Assembly (NCBI RefSeq): GCF_022558445.1
Contig: NZ_CP054699.1
Span: 2,178,004 to 2,240,000 of the forward strand
DNA length: 61,997 nucleotides
Direction: 5' to 3'
Source of the DNA: Candidatus Contubernalis alkalaceticus
Lineage (GTDB): Bacteria; Bacillota; Dethiobacteria; SKNC01
Translations under genes and position numbers: made by a program
Notes under the pieces: model-generated
Seen by the model: the letters and a program-made list of their open reading frames with translations, nothing else
The model's database searches: none
What the model was told of the DNA's origin: nothing
Shown: positions 1 to 9,312 of the stretch, piece after piece
How positions within the stretch are numbered: the first letter of the stretch is position 1
Layout: the number at the start of each line of letters is the position of its first letter

Positions 1-231
1 CTCCAAATCTACCAGTTTCTCTTTCCCCTTAACAGTATTCAGATACTGCTTATATTGAATTATATCCTCCTTCAGCCGTTGGTTTTCTACTTTTACGTTT
101 TTCAAACTTTTGTATGAGGGATAATAATAGAACAACCAGGCGAAAACAGGCAGTATAATTATAAATACAGTCAAGTAAATTTTTAGGTTTAATACAGTTA
201 CCAGCTTTTCTTTTTTATCCCACACTTTCAT
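1..231 (-). CDS. pilO: PilO-like type IV pilus inner-membrane protein (partial)
   Basis: The minus-strand frame opens with ATG at 231 and is still open at the window edge, so only the first 77 residues are visible. They begin MKVWDKKEKLVTV, then a single hydrophobic membrane segment (about residues 15-37), then a charged helix likely to form a coiled coil. This is the layout of PilO, which pairs with PilN in the inner-membrane alignment complex of type IV pili. The start overlaps the end of pilN by 17 bases, which indicates translational coupling. Assignment rests on layout and position after pilM-pilN; the C-terminal ferredoxin-like domain lies outside the window. Confidence 0.6.
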   Translation of the reverse strand, partial: MKVWDKKEKLVTVLNLKIYLTVFIIILPVFAWLFYYYPSYKSLKNVKVENQRLKEDIIQYKQYLNTVKGKEKLVDLE

Positions 232-763
232 CAAATCCCATCCATATAAATTTTCCTTGGAAATAAAACCCATAGGAGCCTTCCATCTCCACTTGTTCAT
301 AGGCATATGTATAAATCATTTGACTTTTCTTAAGTTCCGAAAGAAATCGCACCAATTCCTTTAAATTTTCTGAACCAGCAGTAAAATTTACATTCCCTTC
401 TTTATCCATTTGAAAATCCTGTATTATAATATTATTACCGCAAGTATTTAAGATTAGATATAGATAAGGATACCAGCCTTTTCCAATATCTATATGCATC
501 TCCAATTGATCTATCCTTTCCTGCATTGTCTGTATCGAATCCTGGACTTCCTGCTCCTGCATCATCTGCTGTTTAAGTCTTTGATATTCTTCCTTCAGTT
601 CCTTTGATTTCAATATTTCCTCTTGGATAAAAAGTTCTAAAAACAACCCGGCAGCGATCAGGATAAAAACAAATATAACAAATAAAGTAACCATCATCAC
701 CCGAGGAAAGTAAAATTCATTTTTAAAGATAAATTCTCTGGGCCTCAGATCAATATCACCCAT
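215..763 (-). CDS. pilN: PilN-like type IV pilus assembly protein
   Basis: A 182-residue bitopic protein. The short cytoplasmic N-terminus contains DIDLRPREF, which corresponds to the I/NLLP-type motif that lets PilN bind PilM. One membrane segment follows (about residues 20-46), then a coiled coil rich in E, K and Q (about 48-95), then a small extracellular alpha/beta domain. In the known system PilN bridges cytoplasmic PilM to PilO outside the membrane. Its start lies 8 bases inside the end of pilM, so the two genes are probably translationally coupled. Family assignment combines motif, topology and gene order; sequence conservation in this family is low. Confidence 0.75.
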   Translation of the reverse strand: MGDIDLRPREFIFKNEFYFPRVMMVTLFVIFVFILIAAGLFLELFIQEEILKSKELKEEYQRLKQQMMQEQEVQDSIQTMQERIDQLEMHIDIGKGWYPYLYLILNTCGNNIIIQDFQMDKEGNVNFTAGSENLKELVRFLSELKKSQMIYTYAYEQVEMEGSYGFYFQGKFIWMGFDESVG

Positions 764-1745
764 GGCTCCACCCCCTTAAAGCCAATCCTGCAGCAGTATA
801 CATTAACTTTTTATCCTCTCTAATTTTATAAAAAGAACTTCCAGGATAATCATGATGCAAAAAACCCAGGAGTTCCAGTGGTTCTGTTTGAATCTTTAAA
901 TTATCTACCAGATAATTTTGCAATCCAGCTATTTCCGACAATCCGCCTGTTAAATAGAGCTTTTCAATTTTTAAATCTTCCAGAGAAGTTCGGTAGACAA
1001 AATACCCGATTGTCTGCTGCAGCACCTTAACCAGCTCACCTGCTGCAGTATTTACTTTCCCATGCCCTTCTAAAACCTTTTTACCTAACGGTAAGCAGCG
1101 GAAAAACTTATAATATCTTCCTTTTACTAAAATAACTTTAGAAGTCTCTACCCCCAAATCCAGTAAAAGACAGTATTTACCCTCTCTATTATTTTGAGCT
1201 GCTTTTCTCCCAATAAGGTAATTAAACAGACGAAGCATTGCTAAAGGCTCTACTTCCAAAGCAGTTGGATACAGCCCTGCCCCCTGAAGGGCTTCCATGT
1301 ATCCATTGACCACCTCCTTTGGCGCTGCTGCCAACAAGATTTCCAGATGTCCTTCAGGTAAATATCGTAGAAGACAATAATCATAGACCACTTGTTTTAT
1401 AGGAAGGGAAATATGTTTTTCAGCCTCAAATTTCATGCACTTTAAGAGTTCACCTTTCCCCATGGGAGGAAGGGCCAACAAACTAAACATGACATTTTCG
1501 CTTCCAAGAGATATAACGGCTTTTTTCACTGGAAAATACTTTTTCTTGATACCCTTCAAACAGATAGAAATTTTTCTGGTGTCTATCACTTTTCCATCTC
1601 CGACTGCTCCTCCCGGAGTTTTTACACAATCATACCGACTTAATATAATATTACCTTTCCTTTTCTTTAGCTGAACAACTTTAATCATATCTACCCCTAT
1701 ATCAATACCCAAACAAGAAAATTTACCGGCTATATTCAAAAGCAT
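756..1745 (-). CDS. pilM: PilM, actin-like type IV pilus assembly ATPase
   Basis: About 329 residues with the actin/FtsA fold signature: LGIDIGVDMIKVVQL near the N-terminus is the phosphate-1 loop, LLLDLGVETSKVILV near residue 190 the phosphate-2 loop, and LYLTGGLSEIAGL near 265 the adenosine loop. PilM is the cytoplasmic platform protein that recruits PilN and links to the assembly ATPase. The start is uncertain: GTG 1748, ATG 1745 and TTG 1739 are in frame behind a weak AGGTG. The gene sits 14 bases after the prepilin peptidase gene and overlaps pilN, so it belongs to the pilus operon. Confidence 0.88.
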   Translation of the reverse strand: MLLNIAGKFSCLGIDIGVDMIKVVQLKKRKGNIILSRYDCVKTPGGAVGDGKVIDTRKISICLKGIKKKYFPVKKAVISLGSENVMFSLLALPPMGKGELLKCMKFEAEKHISLPIKQVVYDYCLLRYLPEGHLEILLAAAPKEVVNGYMEALQGAGLYPTALEVEPLAMLRLFNYLIGRKAAQNNREGKYCLLLDLGVETSKVILVKGRYYKFFRCLPLGKKVLEGHGKVNTAAGELVKVLQQTIGYFVYRTSLEDLKIEKLYLTGGLSEIAGLQNYLVDNLKIQTEPLELLGFLHHDYPGSSFYKIREDKKLMYTAAGLALRGWSHG

Positions 1746-1759
1746 CACCTACTCTTCTA

Positions 1760-2509
1760 TCATAATAAACCCATAAAACTTAAGTATGTATTGATAATAT
1801 CGTTACCCCATAAAATTGAAACAAAAATGCCAAAAGCCAAAAAGGGTCCAAAGGGAATAGGGTCTTTTCTCTTTTTAATTTTTAACAATAATAGCATCAA
1901 GCCTACAGCAGCTCCACACAAAAACCCTAAATATAGAGCAAAACCAGTTAACTGTGGGCCCATAAAAAAACCAGCGGCAAACATCATCTTAATATCTCCG
2001 CCTCCCATGCCACCGTTATACACGATAGCTAAAATAAATAAAAAACCGCCCCCCAGCAAAGACCCAAATAGTGCGTGTAACCATAGAATTTCCGGAATTA
2101 TAACCTGCCAGCCCAAGCCCCATAACAACAATATCATTACCAATCGGTTAGGAATAATTTGATGATCCAAATCGATAAAAAAAACAACAATTAAAAGGGA
2201 AAATAAAAACAAGTACTTTACCAAAAATAAGTCATAACCAATTTTGAAAACTGTAATATAAAAAACTATTGCCGTCAGCAGTTCTACTAAAGGATAGCGG
2301 GAACCGATATAATTTTTACAATAACGGCATTTCCCTTTTAGAAAAAAATAGCTTAATACCGGCACCAGATCCTCAGGGGCCAAAACTCTATCACAGTGAG
2401 CACAGTGGGATGAATTAATAATTATTGACTCACGTATGGGTAAGCGAAATATGCATACGTTTAAAAAGGAACCTATCATCAAACCAAATAAAGCAGCAGA
2501 AACAGCCAC
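1760..2509 (-). CDS. pilD: Prepilin peptidase / N-methyltransferase (A24 family)
   Basis: A 249-residue polytopic membrane protein. The N-terminal part has the SFLNVCIFRLP signature and two zinc-binding pairs, CAHC and CRYC, typical of bifunctional prepilin peptidase/methylase. The catalytic aspartates are visible in FIDLDHQIIPNR (about residue 113) and in GGGDIKMM (about 169), the GxGD motif. It should cleave the leader of the pilin encoded upstream after the glycine and methylate the new N-terminal Phe. The start is GTG with a GAGGAG ribosome site about 10 bases upstream. It follows pilC by 82 bases in the operon. Confidence 0.93.
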   Translation of the reverse strand: MAVSAALFGLMIGSFLNVCIFRLPIRESIIINSSHCAHCDRVLAPEDLVPVLSYFFLKGKCRYCKNYIGSRYPLVELLTAIVFYITVFKIGYDLFLVKYLFLFSLLIVVFFIDLDHQIIPNRLVMILLLWGLGWQVIIPEILWLHALFGSLLGGGFLFILAIVYNGGMGGGDIKMMFAAGFFMGPQLTGFALYLGFLCGAAVGLMLLLLKIKKRKDPIPFGPFLAFGIFVSILWGNDIINTYLSFMGLL

Positions 2510-2591
2510 AGTTGATAAATCTCCTCTGCTAATAATTAAAAACCCGGATAAAAGAAATTATCTCTCTCATCTTTTATTTCCCCTACCAACT

Positions 2592-3803
2592 TCAACCAAT
2601 ATGCTGAAAAACCTGAAACATAGGAATCAATACCGACAATACGATAATTCCTACCAGGAAAGCCATTAAAACGATTATCAACGGCTCGATAAGACTATTC
2701 AATCGTTCTAGGGCATATTTAATATCAGATTCTAAAATTTCTGCCGTTTTGCCTAACATAAAATCCAAAGAACTACTTTCCTCTCCCACACTAATCATTT
2801 TGACCACCATTACAGGGAATAGTCCACTTTCCTCTAATACTGCCGCCAAACTCTGCCCCTGCCTTATCTCCTCCTGAGACTGCAGCAGCATATCCTCATA
2901 ACAAGCGTTATTTACGATATTTTTTAACAGTTCAAGGGAGGTGATAATCCCCACTCCGCTCTCCAAAAGCATTTCCATATTCCTGGTAAAACGGGCCAAT
3001 AAGACCTTTTGATAGACCGGACCCAAAACAGGTAGTTGAATTTTCATCAAATCAAAATATCTCATATTCTTTCTTACAAAGAAACGTAATATAATACCCG
3101 CAAGCAAACTACATACTATAATATAAAGCCAATACCTGGCCAAAAAAACTCCGATACCAGTGACTGCACGGGTTAATAACGGTAAATCCACATTCATATT
3201 CTCAAAAATATTTGTAAAGGTGGGAAGAACTTTTATGAGCAGAAAACTCACTACAAAAATGGCAACTACCAAAATAACACAAGGATATGCTGTAGCGGAT
3301 CGTACCTTTTCCCACAAATCATATTCTTTTTCAAAATGCTCCGCCAATCTTATAAAAACCTTTTCTAAAAAACCACCAGCCTCTCCCGCTTCCACCATAT
3401 GAACCATTACCGGAGGAAACACCCCGGGATGTTCTGCCATAGCCCGAAAAAGATAACTGCCTCCTTCAATATCCCTTTGAACCAACTCCAAAGTATTATC
3501 CAATATATAGCTGTCACCGCTCTGTCTCAAAGTCTCTAGTGCCTTTGCCATGGGAAACCCTGCAGAAAGCAGTGCACTCATTTTACGACAGAAAAACATC
3601 AAATCCCGGGCTGAAACTTTTTTTCCATATAAAACCTTCAACAACTCAGAATTACCTGCCCATGCCCTGCATTCATCAAAGCTGAGCACCACGTAACCTT
3701 GTCCCCACAGCTCAGACAAAGCCTGCTGTCTGGAACCGGCTTGGATTCTCCCAACTATATTTTTCCCTTCTTCATCTTTACCCCTATAGCGAAAAGAAGG
3801 CAC
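2592..3803 (-). CDS. pilC: PilC/GspF-family pilus platform membrane protein
   Basis: A 403-residue type II secretion system F-family protein. It has two homologous cytoplasmic helical domains, each followed by hydrophobic segments; the first ends near residue 195 (ATAYPCVILVVAIFVVSFLL) and the second lies at the C-terminus. Family motifs such as FCRKMSALLSAG and MLLESGVGI are present. PilC is the inner-membrane rotor on which PilB adds pilin subunits. It starts with GTG behind GGGAGAGG and follows pilB by only 28 bases. The normal length and intact repeats give no sign of damage. Confidence 0.93.
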   Translation of the reverse strand: MPSFRYRGKDEEGKNIVGRIQAGSRQQALSELWGQGYVVLSFDECRAWAGNSELLKVLYGKKVSARDLMFFCRKMSALLSAGFPMAKALETLRQSGDSYILDNTLELVQRDIEGGSYLFRAMAEHPGVFPPVMVHMVEAGEAGGFLEKVFIRLAEHFEKEYDLWEKVRSATAYPCVILVVAIFVVSFLLIKVLPTFTNIFENMNVDLPLLTRAVTGIGVFLARYWLYIIVCSLLAGIILRFFVRKNMRYFDLMKIQLPVLGPVYQKVLLARFTRNMEMLLESGVGIITSLELLKNIVNNACYEDMLLQSQEEIRQGQSLAAVLEESGLFPVMVVKMISVGEESSSLDFMLGKTAEILESDIKYALERLNSLIEPLIIVLMAFLVGIIVLSVLIPMFQVFQHIG

Positions 3804-3831
3804 ATTTCCTCTCCCTTTTTAATTAATATAA

Positions 3832-5523
3832 TTAAAACTGACCAAAGGCAACCTTTACAATCTCTTTTAAACTGGTAACACCCTCAACTGCCCTTTTCAG
3901 TCCATCTTCCTGCAGCGTGACGTAACCACTGGACTGGAACCATTGCCTTATTGCCTCAGAAGAAGGATTATCCAGCACTAATCTTTTAACCTCTTCTGTA
4001 AAAGGCATTATCTCATGAATGCCAGTTCTTCCCCGGTAACCCGTTTGATTGCATCGGCGGCAGCCCCTACCTTCAAAAAATTTTACTTCTCCTGTTTCTC
4101 CATAGAAACTATAGAAAAGTTCCCATTCTTCCAGGGAAGGCCTATATTCTATCTGACAATACGGACACAGCTTTCGAATCAGCCTCTGAGCTATCACTCC
4201 CACCAGAGAAGAAGTAATTAAAAAGCCCTCTACCCCCATATCCAAAAGGCGAACTACTGCACCCACAGCATCATTAGTATGCAGGGTAGAAAATACCAGG
4301 TGACCGGTTAAGGCTGCTCGTGTGGCAATCTGAGCAGTTTCCAGGTCACGAATTTCCCCCACCATAATAATGTTTGGGTCCTGTCGCAGTATAGTCCTTA
4401 GAGCCCGGGCAAAGGTAAGGCCTATTTTCCCATTAACCTGTACCTGGTTTATACCCTTAATGTTATATTCAACAGGTTCTTCTACGGTTATGATATTCTT
4501 CTCCTTGACATTCAATTGGTTTAACGTAGAATACAGCGTAGTGCTTTTGCCGCATCCCGTGGGGCCAGTCACCAAAATCATTCCCCTGGCAGATGTAATA
4601 AATCTCTTAAAAAGGGAATAGTTTTTTGCACTGAATCCAAGCATGTCCAAGGGAATAATAATTTTATCCCTATCTAGAAGCCTCAGTACCAGCTTTTCTC
4701 CAAAAATGGTAGGAAGGCTGGATACCCTTATGTTCAGAACTTTATCTCCCTTTTGAAAAAGTAATCTGCCATCCTGGGGAAGCCTTTTTTCTGAAATATC
4801 TAAATTGGCCATGATTTTTATGCGGGAAATCAGTTGATGCTGTAAAATTTTAGGGGGTGATATTAAATTGTGAAGTAAACCATCCACACGAAGCCTGATA
4901 ATCATACCATCATCCTGGGGCTCAATATGTATGTCACTGGCCCCCTCTTTAAGAGCCCTGTTAATAAACGAATCAACCACCCGTATTATGGGCTCTTCTT
5001 CTTTTCCCCGTTCTTTAAGGATCATCTCATCCTTTTTTAAATGCTTGTAAACCTTTTCCCGGTCCACAGCTTTTTCTATAGATTCCTTTAACCCATAAAA
5101 CTGGTCAATTAAGTTGGAAATGTCAGATTCCCCGGCAATCACCGCCTGAACTTCCAAACCAGTTACCATGGTAACACTGTCCAGGGCAACTACATTTAGA
5201 GGGTCCACCATTGCCAAAATTAACCGGGACCCCTCTTTTTTAATAGGAATTACTTGATGACGCCGGGCCAGGTCAAAGGGTATCGAGGTGGCAACCTCCG
5301 GAATAACCTCAATTTCATTGAGGTTCACGTAAGGGATATCCAACTGCTTTTCCATCAGCTCCATAAACTCATGCTCAGACAAGAAACCACACTGAATAAG
5401 AATTTTTCCTAATTTATCTCGGGAAATTTTCTGTAATGATAAAGCATATTCCAGCTGTTCTTGAGTAACTACCCCGGCTTCCAAAAGCACATTTCCCAGC
5501 TTTTTTTTATTGTACAACACCAT
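3832..5523 (-). CDS. pilB: PilB/GspE-family pilus assembly ATPase
   Basis: A 563-residue hexameric extension ATPase. It carries an N-terminal MshEN-type domain (about residues 1-150), a Walker A motif GPTGCGKSTT (about 318), Asp- and His-box sequences around DIHIEPQ and GHLVFSTLHTND, and a zinc-binding element made of CPYC and CRRC near residue 460. It powers pilin polymerisation through PilC. The ATG at 5523 has a GAG element about 9 bases upstream; a TTG three codons earlier is the alternative. The gene lies 155 bases downstream of the pilin gene, so it is probably cotranscribed from the pilin promoter. Confidence 0.95.
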   Translation of the reverse strand: MVLYNKKKLGNVLLEAGVVTQEQLEYALSLQKISRDKLGKILIQCGFLSEHEFMELMEKQLDIPYVNLNEIEVIPEVATSIPFDLARRHQVIPIKKEGSRLILAMVDPLNVVALDSVTMVTGLEVQAVIAGESDISNLIDQFYGLKESIEKAVDREKVYKHLKKDEMILKERGKEEEPIIRVVDSFINRALKEGASDIHIEPQDDGMIIRLRVDGLLHNLISPPKILQHQLISRIKIMANLDISEKRLPQDGRLLFQKGDKVLNIRVSSLPTIFGEKLVLRLLDRDKIIIPLDMLGFSAKNYSLFKRFITSARGMILVTGPTGCGKSTTLYSTLNQLNVKEKNIITVEEPVEYNIKGINQVQVNGKIGLTFARALRTILRQDPNIIMVGEIRDLETAQIATRAALTGHLVFSTLHTNDAVGAVVRLLDMGVEGFLITSSLVGVIAQRLIRKLCPYCQIEYRPSLEEWELFYSFYGETGEVKFFEGRGCRRCNQTGYRGRTGIHEIMPFTEEVKRLVLDNPSSEAIRQWFQSSGYVTLQEDGLKRAVEGVTSLKEIVKVAFGQF

Positions 5524-5678
5524 TGATATCAACTCATTTTTCTCATTTTATTATTACATGTTGTATTATGTATTATCGATATTAGTTATGATTAACCTTT
5601 CTGTAACAAATTTTCAAATTGTCCCCACTCAACTATCCCTTTTTAAGATAAATTATTGTTAATTTTTTTCTCAAGACA

Positions 5679-6014
5679 TTAATGATTGTGACTACACACA
5701 ACATGATGGGAGCTTGTTTCAGCACCACTAATTGAATAATCTCCACCGCTGGGGCAAGTTGGGGGATCTGAGAAATAGTCGTTTATACTACCCATATCCA
5801 CTGGCCAGTTATCATGAAACATATAATACTGTTGAATTGCTCCATCTAACATCCTTATATTAGCTTCACAAGCTCCCTTTTCTGCTTTTTCAGTCACCGC
5901 AGAATAAACCGGTATGGCAATAGCGACTAAAACTCCAATAATAACCACAACCACCATCAACTCCACCAACGTGAAACCTTTTTCACCCCTTGCTCTGTTG
6001 ATTATTTTAAACAT
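5679..6014 (-). CDS. pilA: Type IV major-type pilin (prepilin)
   Basis: A 111-residue prepilin. The basic leader MFKIINRARGEKG is followed by FTLVELMVVVVIIGVLVAIA, the class III cleavage and methylation motif, with Glu at mature position 5. A long alpha helix follows, and then a short globular part whose C-terminus holds two cysteines (PPTCPSGG and HVVCSHNH) that may form a disulfide. This C-terminal pattern resembles small GspG/PilA-type pilins of Gram-positive bacteria. It is the first gene of the pilus operon and has a ribosome site GAGGGAGGG. No other pilin gene is visible, but the operon continues outside the window. Confidence 0.93.
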   Translation of the reverse strand: MFKIINRARGEKGFTLVELMVVVVIIGVLVAIAIPVYSAVTEKAEKGACEANIRMLDGAIQQYYMFHDNWPVDMGSINDYFSDPPTCPSGGDYSISGAETSSHHVVCSHNH

Positions 6015-6201
6015 TTTTTAACCCTCCCTCAAAAATTATTGATATTAATAGACCTTATGAAAAATTGTAATTCCAGATTATTGTTCTTTTTAAAAATAAT
6101 TACTAATCTTTATATCTTTTCCTCATACTAAGTTATACCAGCAATAAGCAAATTTAGACACTTATAAACAGAATTTTCTATTATTTTCATTAACACTTTT
6201 T

Positions 6202-6747
6202 TCATTCGGTCAGGGAAATCCACAATTGTTTTAACCCTTTATGGAGAATTCTTGACACTTTCCGCTGATTGATGCCCAATTTTTCCCCCACCTGCTTTTG
6301 GGTATACTCCTCAAAAAAAAGGAGATATATAATTTCTTTTTGAATTCTACTGAGACTGCCAAAAGCCTCTGATAGCAATAATTTATCTTCTACAGGAAGT
6401 TTGAAAGACTCAACAATAAATCCTGGACGGTAAAATAAGGATTCTTTTCTAATATAATGCCTTATTTCTCCTTTGATATAATGACAGGCATAAGTAGAAA
6501 AAGAAACTCCCATTTCAGGATTAAACCGTTTTACAGCTTTAAGAAGACCTTCATAGCCTGCCTGAATAAGATCCTCCCTGGAAACACTCACACAATAATG
6601 ACCGGCAAAATAATACACCAGTCTTTTACCCTCTTCCATCACCCTTGAAAGATTGACTTGGTTTTTTTCCTTCATATAAGTGAAAACAGATTCTTCCAAA
6701 TTGGGATTGGAATTATTTTTAATTGAAAAAAATTCCTTCTTGTGCAT
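6202..6747 (-). CDS. Short sigma-70 family factor (regions 2 and 4) beside the pilus operon
   Basis: A 181-residue RNA polymerase sigma factor. Region 2 is clear (about residues 36-98): DLIQAGYEGLLKAVKRF, then FSTYACHYIKGEIRHYI, closest by eye to the sigma-B/F/G lineage. Region 4 occupies the C-terminal 60 residues with a helix-turn-helix (KQVGEKLGINQRKVSRILHKG). Region 3 is almost absent, so the protein is shorter than sigma-F or sigma-G (about 250 residues). It is transcribed toward pilA, 187 bases away, which suggests but does not prove control of pili. The ribosome site GGGTGTGAT is weak. I cannot assign it to a named sigma factor. Confidence 0.8.
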   Translation of the reverse strand: MHKKEFFSIKNNSNPNLEESVFTYMKEKNQVNLSRVMEEGKRLVYYFAGHYCVSVSREDLIQAGYEGLLKAVKRFNPEMGVSFSTYACHYIKGEIRHYIRKESLFYRPGFIVESFKLPVEDKLLLSEAFGSLSRIQKEIIYLLFFEEYTQKQVGEKLGINQRKVSRILHKGLKQLWISLTE

Positions 6748-7079
6748 AACATCACACCCAATAATCTTAATACTCTCTTATTGATTTTTCATTATTTTTT
6801 ATAATATAAGCTTATTTAACATCCATATTTGGTTAGCATTCTCTCCTCTTCTATATTTTTCCTCTTTTTTTATGATATTTTATACATAATTTGTATTAAA
6901 TTCTTTATATTTGCACTTCTAGAAATACCTACTTCTCTAAACACTTTCCTTTTTAAAATTTTTGAAAAAAATAGCTCTTTACAAAAAAAAGGTGAGAGGG
7001 TATACCCTCTCACCTTTTTTTAACTTTTAGAAATTAAAATTTTTTTTATATTTTTGCTGTGTTAATAAAATCAGTAAAA
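6748..7079. other. Intergenic stretch between sigma factor gene and pilT
   Basis: This 332-base AT-rich stretch holds the strong terminator hairpin at 6983-7020 that closes the pilT transcript. The rest must contain the promoter of the small sigma factor. I see no convincing consensus promoter and no credible gene. A short plus-strand open frame near 6829-7023 is low-complexity and runs into the terminator. Confidence 0.5.
6983..7020 (-). terminator. Strong hairpin terminator after pilT
   Basis: Perfect 10-bp stem GGTGAGAGGG / CCCTCTCACC with a TATA loop, flanked by A8 on the left and T6 on the right. It can therefore stop transcription in both directions. On the minus strand it lies about 60 bases after the pilT stop. 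Confidence 0.9.
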
Positions 7080-8117
7080 TTATTCTTCCTCTAACACATT
7101 GGCCAGCATGTCCTCTTTGGAGATAATGCCATTTTCATAAAGAGCTTTTATATGACTATCCATTGTCTGCATTCCTGGTCCACCTGCGGCTATTTCCTCA
7201 TAAATTTTGTCAATACAACCTTCTCTTATATATTTTCGCACCTTCGGTGTTACGCTCAGCACTTCCGCTGCAGCAACCCTACCTTTTTCATTCTTCCGAA
7301 GAAGCAGCCGCTGAGATATAATTCCTTCCAATACCCCGGCTAATCTAAATCTTACTTGATGCTGTAGGTTATAGGGGAAAATATCTATAAACCTTTCAAT
7401 GGTAGTAATAGCATCTAACGTGTGCAGGGAAGCGAAAACCAGCCGTCCTGCCTCTGCAGCCGAAATTATTACATCAACAGTTTCGGCATCCCGAACTTCT
7501 CCCACAAACACTATATCTGGATCCTGTCTGATAGATTCCTTTAGTGCCCGGTTATAGGACTCGCTGTCCTGACCCATTTCTCTCTGATTTACAATACATT
7601 TTTTATGAATAAATAAAAATTCAATGGGATCCTCTAAGGTTAAAATATGTCCGGTACGGGTCTCGTTAATCAAGTTCAGTAAGGCAGCGGTAGTTGTAGA
7701 TTTACCGCTTCCTGAGGGACCTGAAAGCAGCACCAACCCCTTATTTTTACGAGTAAAATCTTTAACTGCGTCTGGAAGGCCCAGGTTCTCTAGTTGTGGA
7801 ATTCCCGGCTTTATAATTCTCATAACCAGGGCTACCGTTCCTCTTTGTCTAAAAACATTCACCCTGAACCTTCCAAGGCCGTGAAGACTATATGAGAAAT
7901 CACACTCGCCGTATTTAATAAAGTTATCCAGATGACTGGGAGGGATTATTTCCCTGGCGATACTTTCTGTTTCCTGGGGACGAAGGGGCGGTAGTGAAGT
8001 AGTCACTAATTTTCCATCTAATCTTAAACTGGGTGGGAAATTTACAGTTAAATGAAGGTCTGATGCTTCTTCATTTACTGCCATCTTAATCAATTTAAGT
8101 AATTTGTAATCTTCCAA
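7080..8117 (-). CDS. pilT: PilT, type IV pilus retraction ATPase
   Basis: A 345-residue PilT/GspE-family ATPase with an N-terminal PAS-like domain beginning ASDLHLTVN, Walker A GPSGSGKSTT (about residue 130), the Walker B region QDPDIVFVGEVRD, and His box GRLVFASLHT. The length and the absence of a zinc-binding element separate it from PilB. It depolymerises pili and drives twitching. The start is TTG behind the strong site AAGGAGG. It is transcribed separately from the main pil operon, with its own terminator, between the sigma factor gene and aroE. Confidence 0.94.
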   Translation of the reverse strand: MEDYKLLKLIKMAVNEEASDLHLTVNFPPSLRLDGKLVTTSLPPLRPQETESIAREIIPPSHLDNFIKYGECDFSYSLHGLGRFRVNVFRQRGTVALVMRIIKPGIPQLENLGLPDAVKDFTRKNKGLVLLSGPSGSGKSTTTAALLNLINETRTGHILTLEDPIEFLFIHKKCIVNQREMGQDSESYNRALKESIRQDPDIVFVGEVRDAETVDVIISAAEAGRLVFASLHTLDAITTIERFIDIFPYNLQHQVRFRLAGVLEGIISQRLLLRKNEKGRVAAAEVLSVTPKVRKYIREGCIDKIYEEIAAGGPGMQTMDSHIKALYENGIISKEDMLANVLEEE

Positions 8118-8340
8118 ATACTTTTGCCTCCTTATAATCGCTGTGAAAATTTATGCTTTACTTATAATAATAGAGTTTAAAGCTTCCCAACTTAAGATTT
8201 TCATTTTTCCATTTCTAAAGACTAAACCGGAATTTATGTCAAAGAAATCCATTGGAGGGAAAGCTTATGCTTATTTCTACAAAAATAGTTAAATTCCTGC
8301 AGTCATAAACATGTTTAGCAAAACATGAGAGGATGTCTAG

Positions 8341-9183
8341 CTATGTTTCCAAGGAAGCTTTCATTAATTTTTCCGAAGGGTCTAAACCTGTAAATACCTG
8401 AAATGCCTGAACCCCTTGGTACAATAACATACCTTCTCCGTTATAACTTGAAAGGCCCTTTTCCCTGGCTAATTTCATCACTTGAGTCTCTTTGGGATGA
8501 TATCTCAAATCAAACAACAACATATTTGATGGAAATACATCGGGGTCAATAATCAATTCTCCTCCGGAAACCACGTCCATGGGAAGACCGTAAATTAACA
8601 GGTCACACTTTTTCATGAAAGCGTTTAAAATCTGGCCCTCTAGAGGGATACCTGTAACAGCTATATTAAATTTCTTTTTCAAAAGCTCTGAGTATTTTTG
8701 GGCTTTATCTTGGTTACGATTAGAAATAATCAGACTTTTTATGTTTTCTTTACACAAATAATAAGCAATAGACTTTGCAGCTCCCCCCAGGCCGACCATT
8801 ACAACTTTTTTTCCTTGAAGCCTCACCTTCAGCTGCTCTTTTATAAATCGGGTAAAACCCCCTCCGTCCGTATTGTATCCGGTTAAAATGCCATCTTCAT
8901 TTTTGACCGTATTTACGGCACCTATAACTGCCGATTCTTCAGACAGTTGATCCAACAGAGGAATTACTGATTCCTTATGAGGTGCCGTAACATTAAAACC
9001 TTTTACGTTCAAAGCTCTCAACCCTCGAACCGCATCTGATAAATCCTCAGCTTTTACCCTGAACGCCACATAAATACTGTCCAACTTAAGATGTTGAAAA
9101 GCAGTGTTATGCATCTTCGGTGAAAGGGAATGCTGGATAGGATCCCCAATCAATCCAAATATACTGGTTTTACCACTCACCAT
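8341..9183 (-). CDS. aroE: Shikimate 5-dehydrogenase
   Basis: About 280 residues. Motifs are FGLIGDPIQHSLSPKMHN (substrate site), NVTAPHKE with the catalytic Lys, GAVNTV, NTDGGGF, and the NADP-binding VVMVGLGGAAKS. It reduces 3-dehydroshikimate to shikimate with NADPH in aromatic amino-acid synthesis. A longer in-frame ATG exists at 9198, but GGAGGTG lies inside that extension and sits 6 bases before ATG 9183, so I place the start at 9183. It links functionally to the DAHP synthase and trp genes about 26 kb away. The gene lies between pilT and yqeG without overlap. Confidence 0.95.
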   Translation of the reverse strand: MVSGKTSIFGLIGDPIQHSLSPKMHNTAFQHLKLDSIYVAFRVKAEDLSDAVRGLRALNVKGFNVTAPHKESVIPLLDQLSEESAVIGAVNTVKNEDGILTGYNTDGGGFTRFIKEQLKVRLQGKKVVMVGLGGAAKSIAYYLCKENIKSLIISNRNQDKAQKYSELLKKKFNIAVTGIPLEGQILNAFMKKCDLLIYGLPMDVVSGGELIIDPDVFPSNMLLFDLRYHPKETQVMKLAREKGLSSYNGEGMLLYQGVQAFQVFTGLDPSEKLMKASLET

Positions 9184-9249
9184 CTTTTCCACCTCCATAT
9201 GACAAATATACCATATATACTTAATAATTAAAATTTAAACACAAAGAAT

Positions 9250-9273
9250 ACTCCTTGAAATATTTCAAGGAGT
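9250..9273 (-). terminator. Palindromic hairpin between yqeG and aroE
   Basis: A perfect 24-base palindrome (ACTCCTTGAAAT and its complement) lies 40 bases after the yqeG stop. Only short T-rich sequence follows on the minus strand, so it could be a terminator or an mRNA 3'-end stabiliser. Confidence 0.5.
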
Positions 9274-9312
9274 AAATATTTAAGCAGCTATTTACAAGTT
9301 AAATATATTCTG

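Noticed and set aside
6829-7023. Plus-strand open frame between the sigma gene and pilT
   Set aside because: Low-complexity Phe/Ile-rich sequence with no ribosome site, running through the terminator hairpin.
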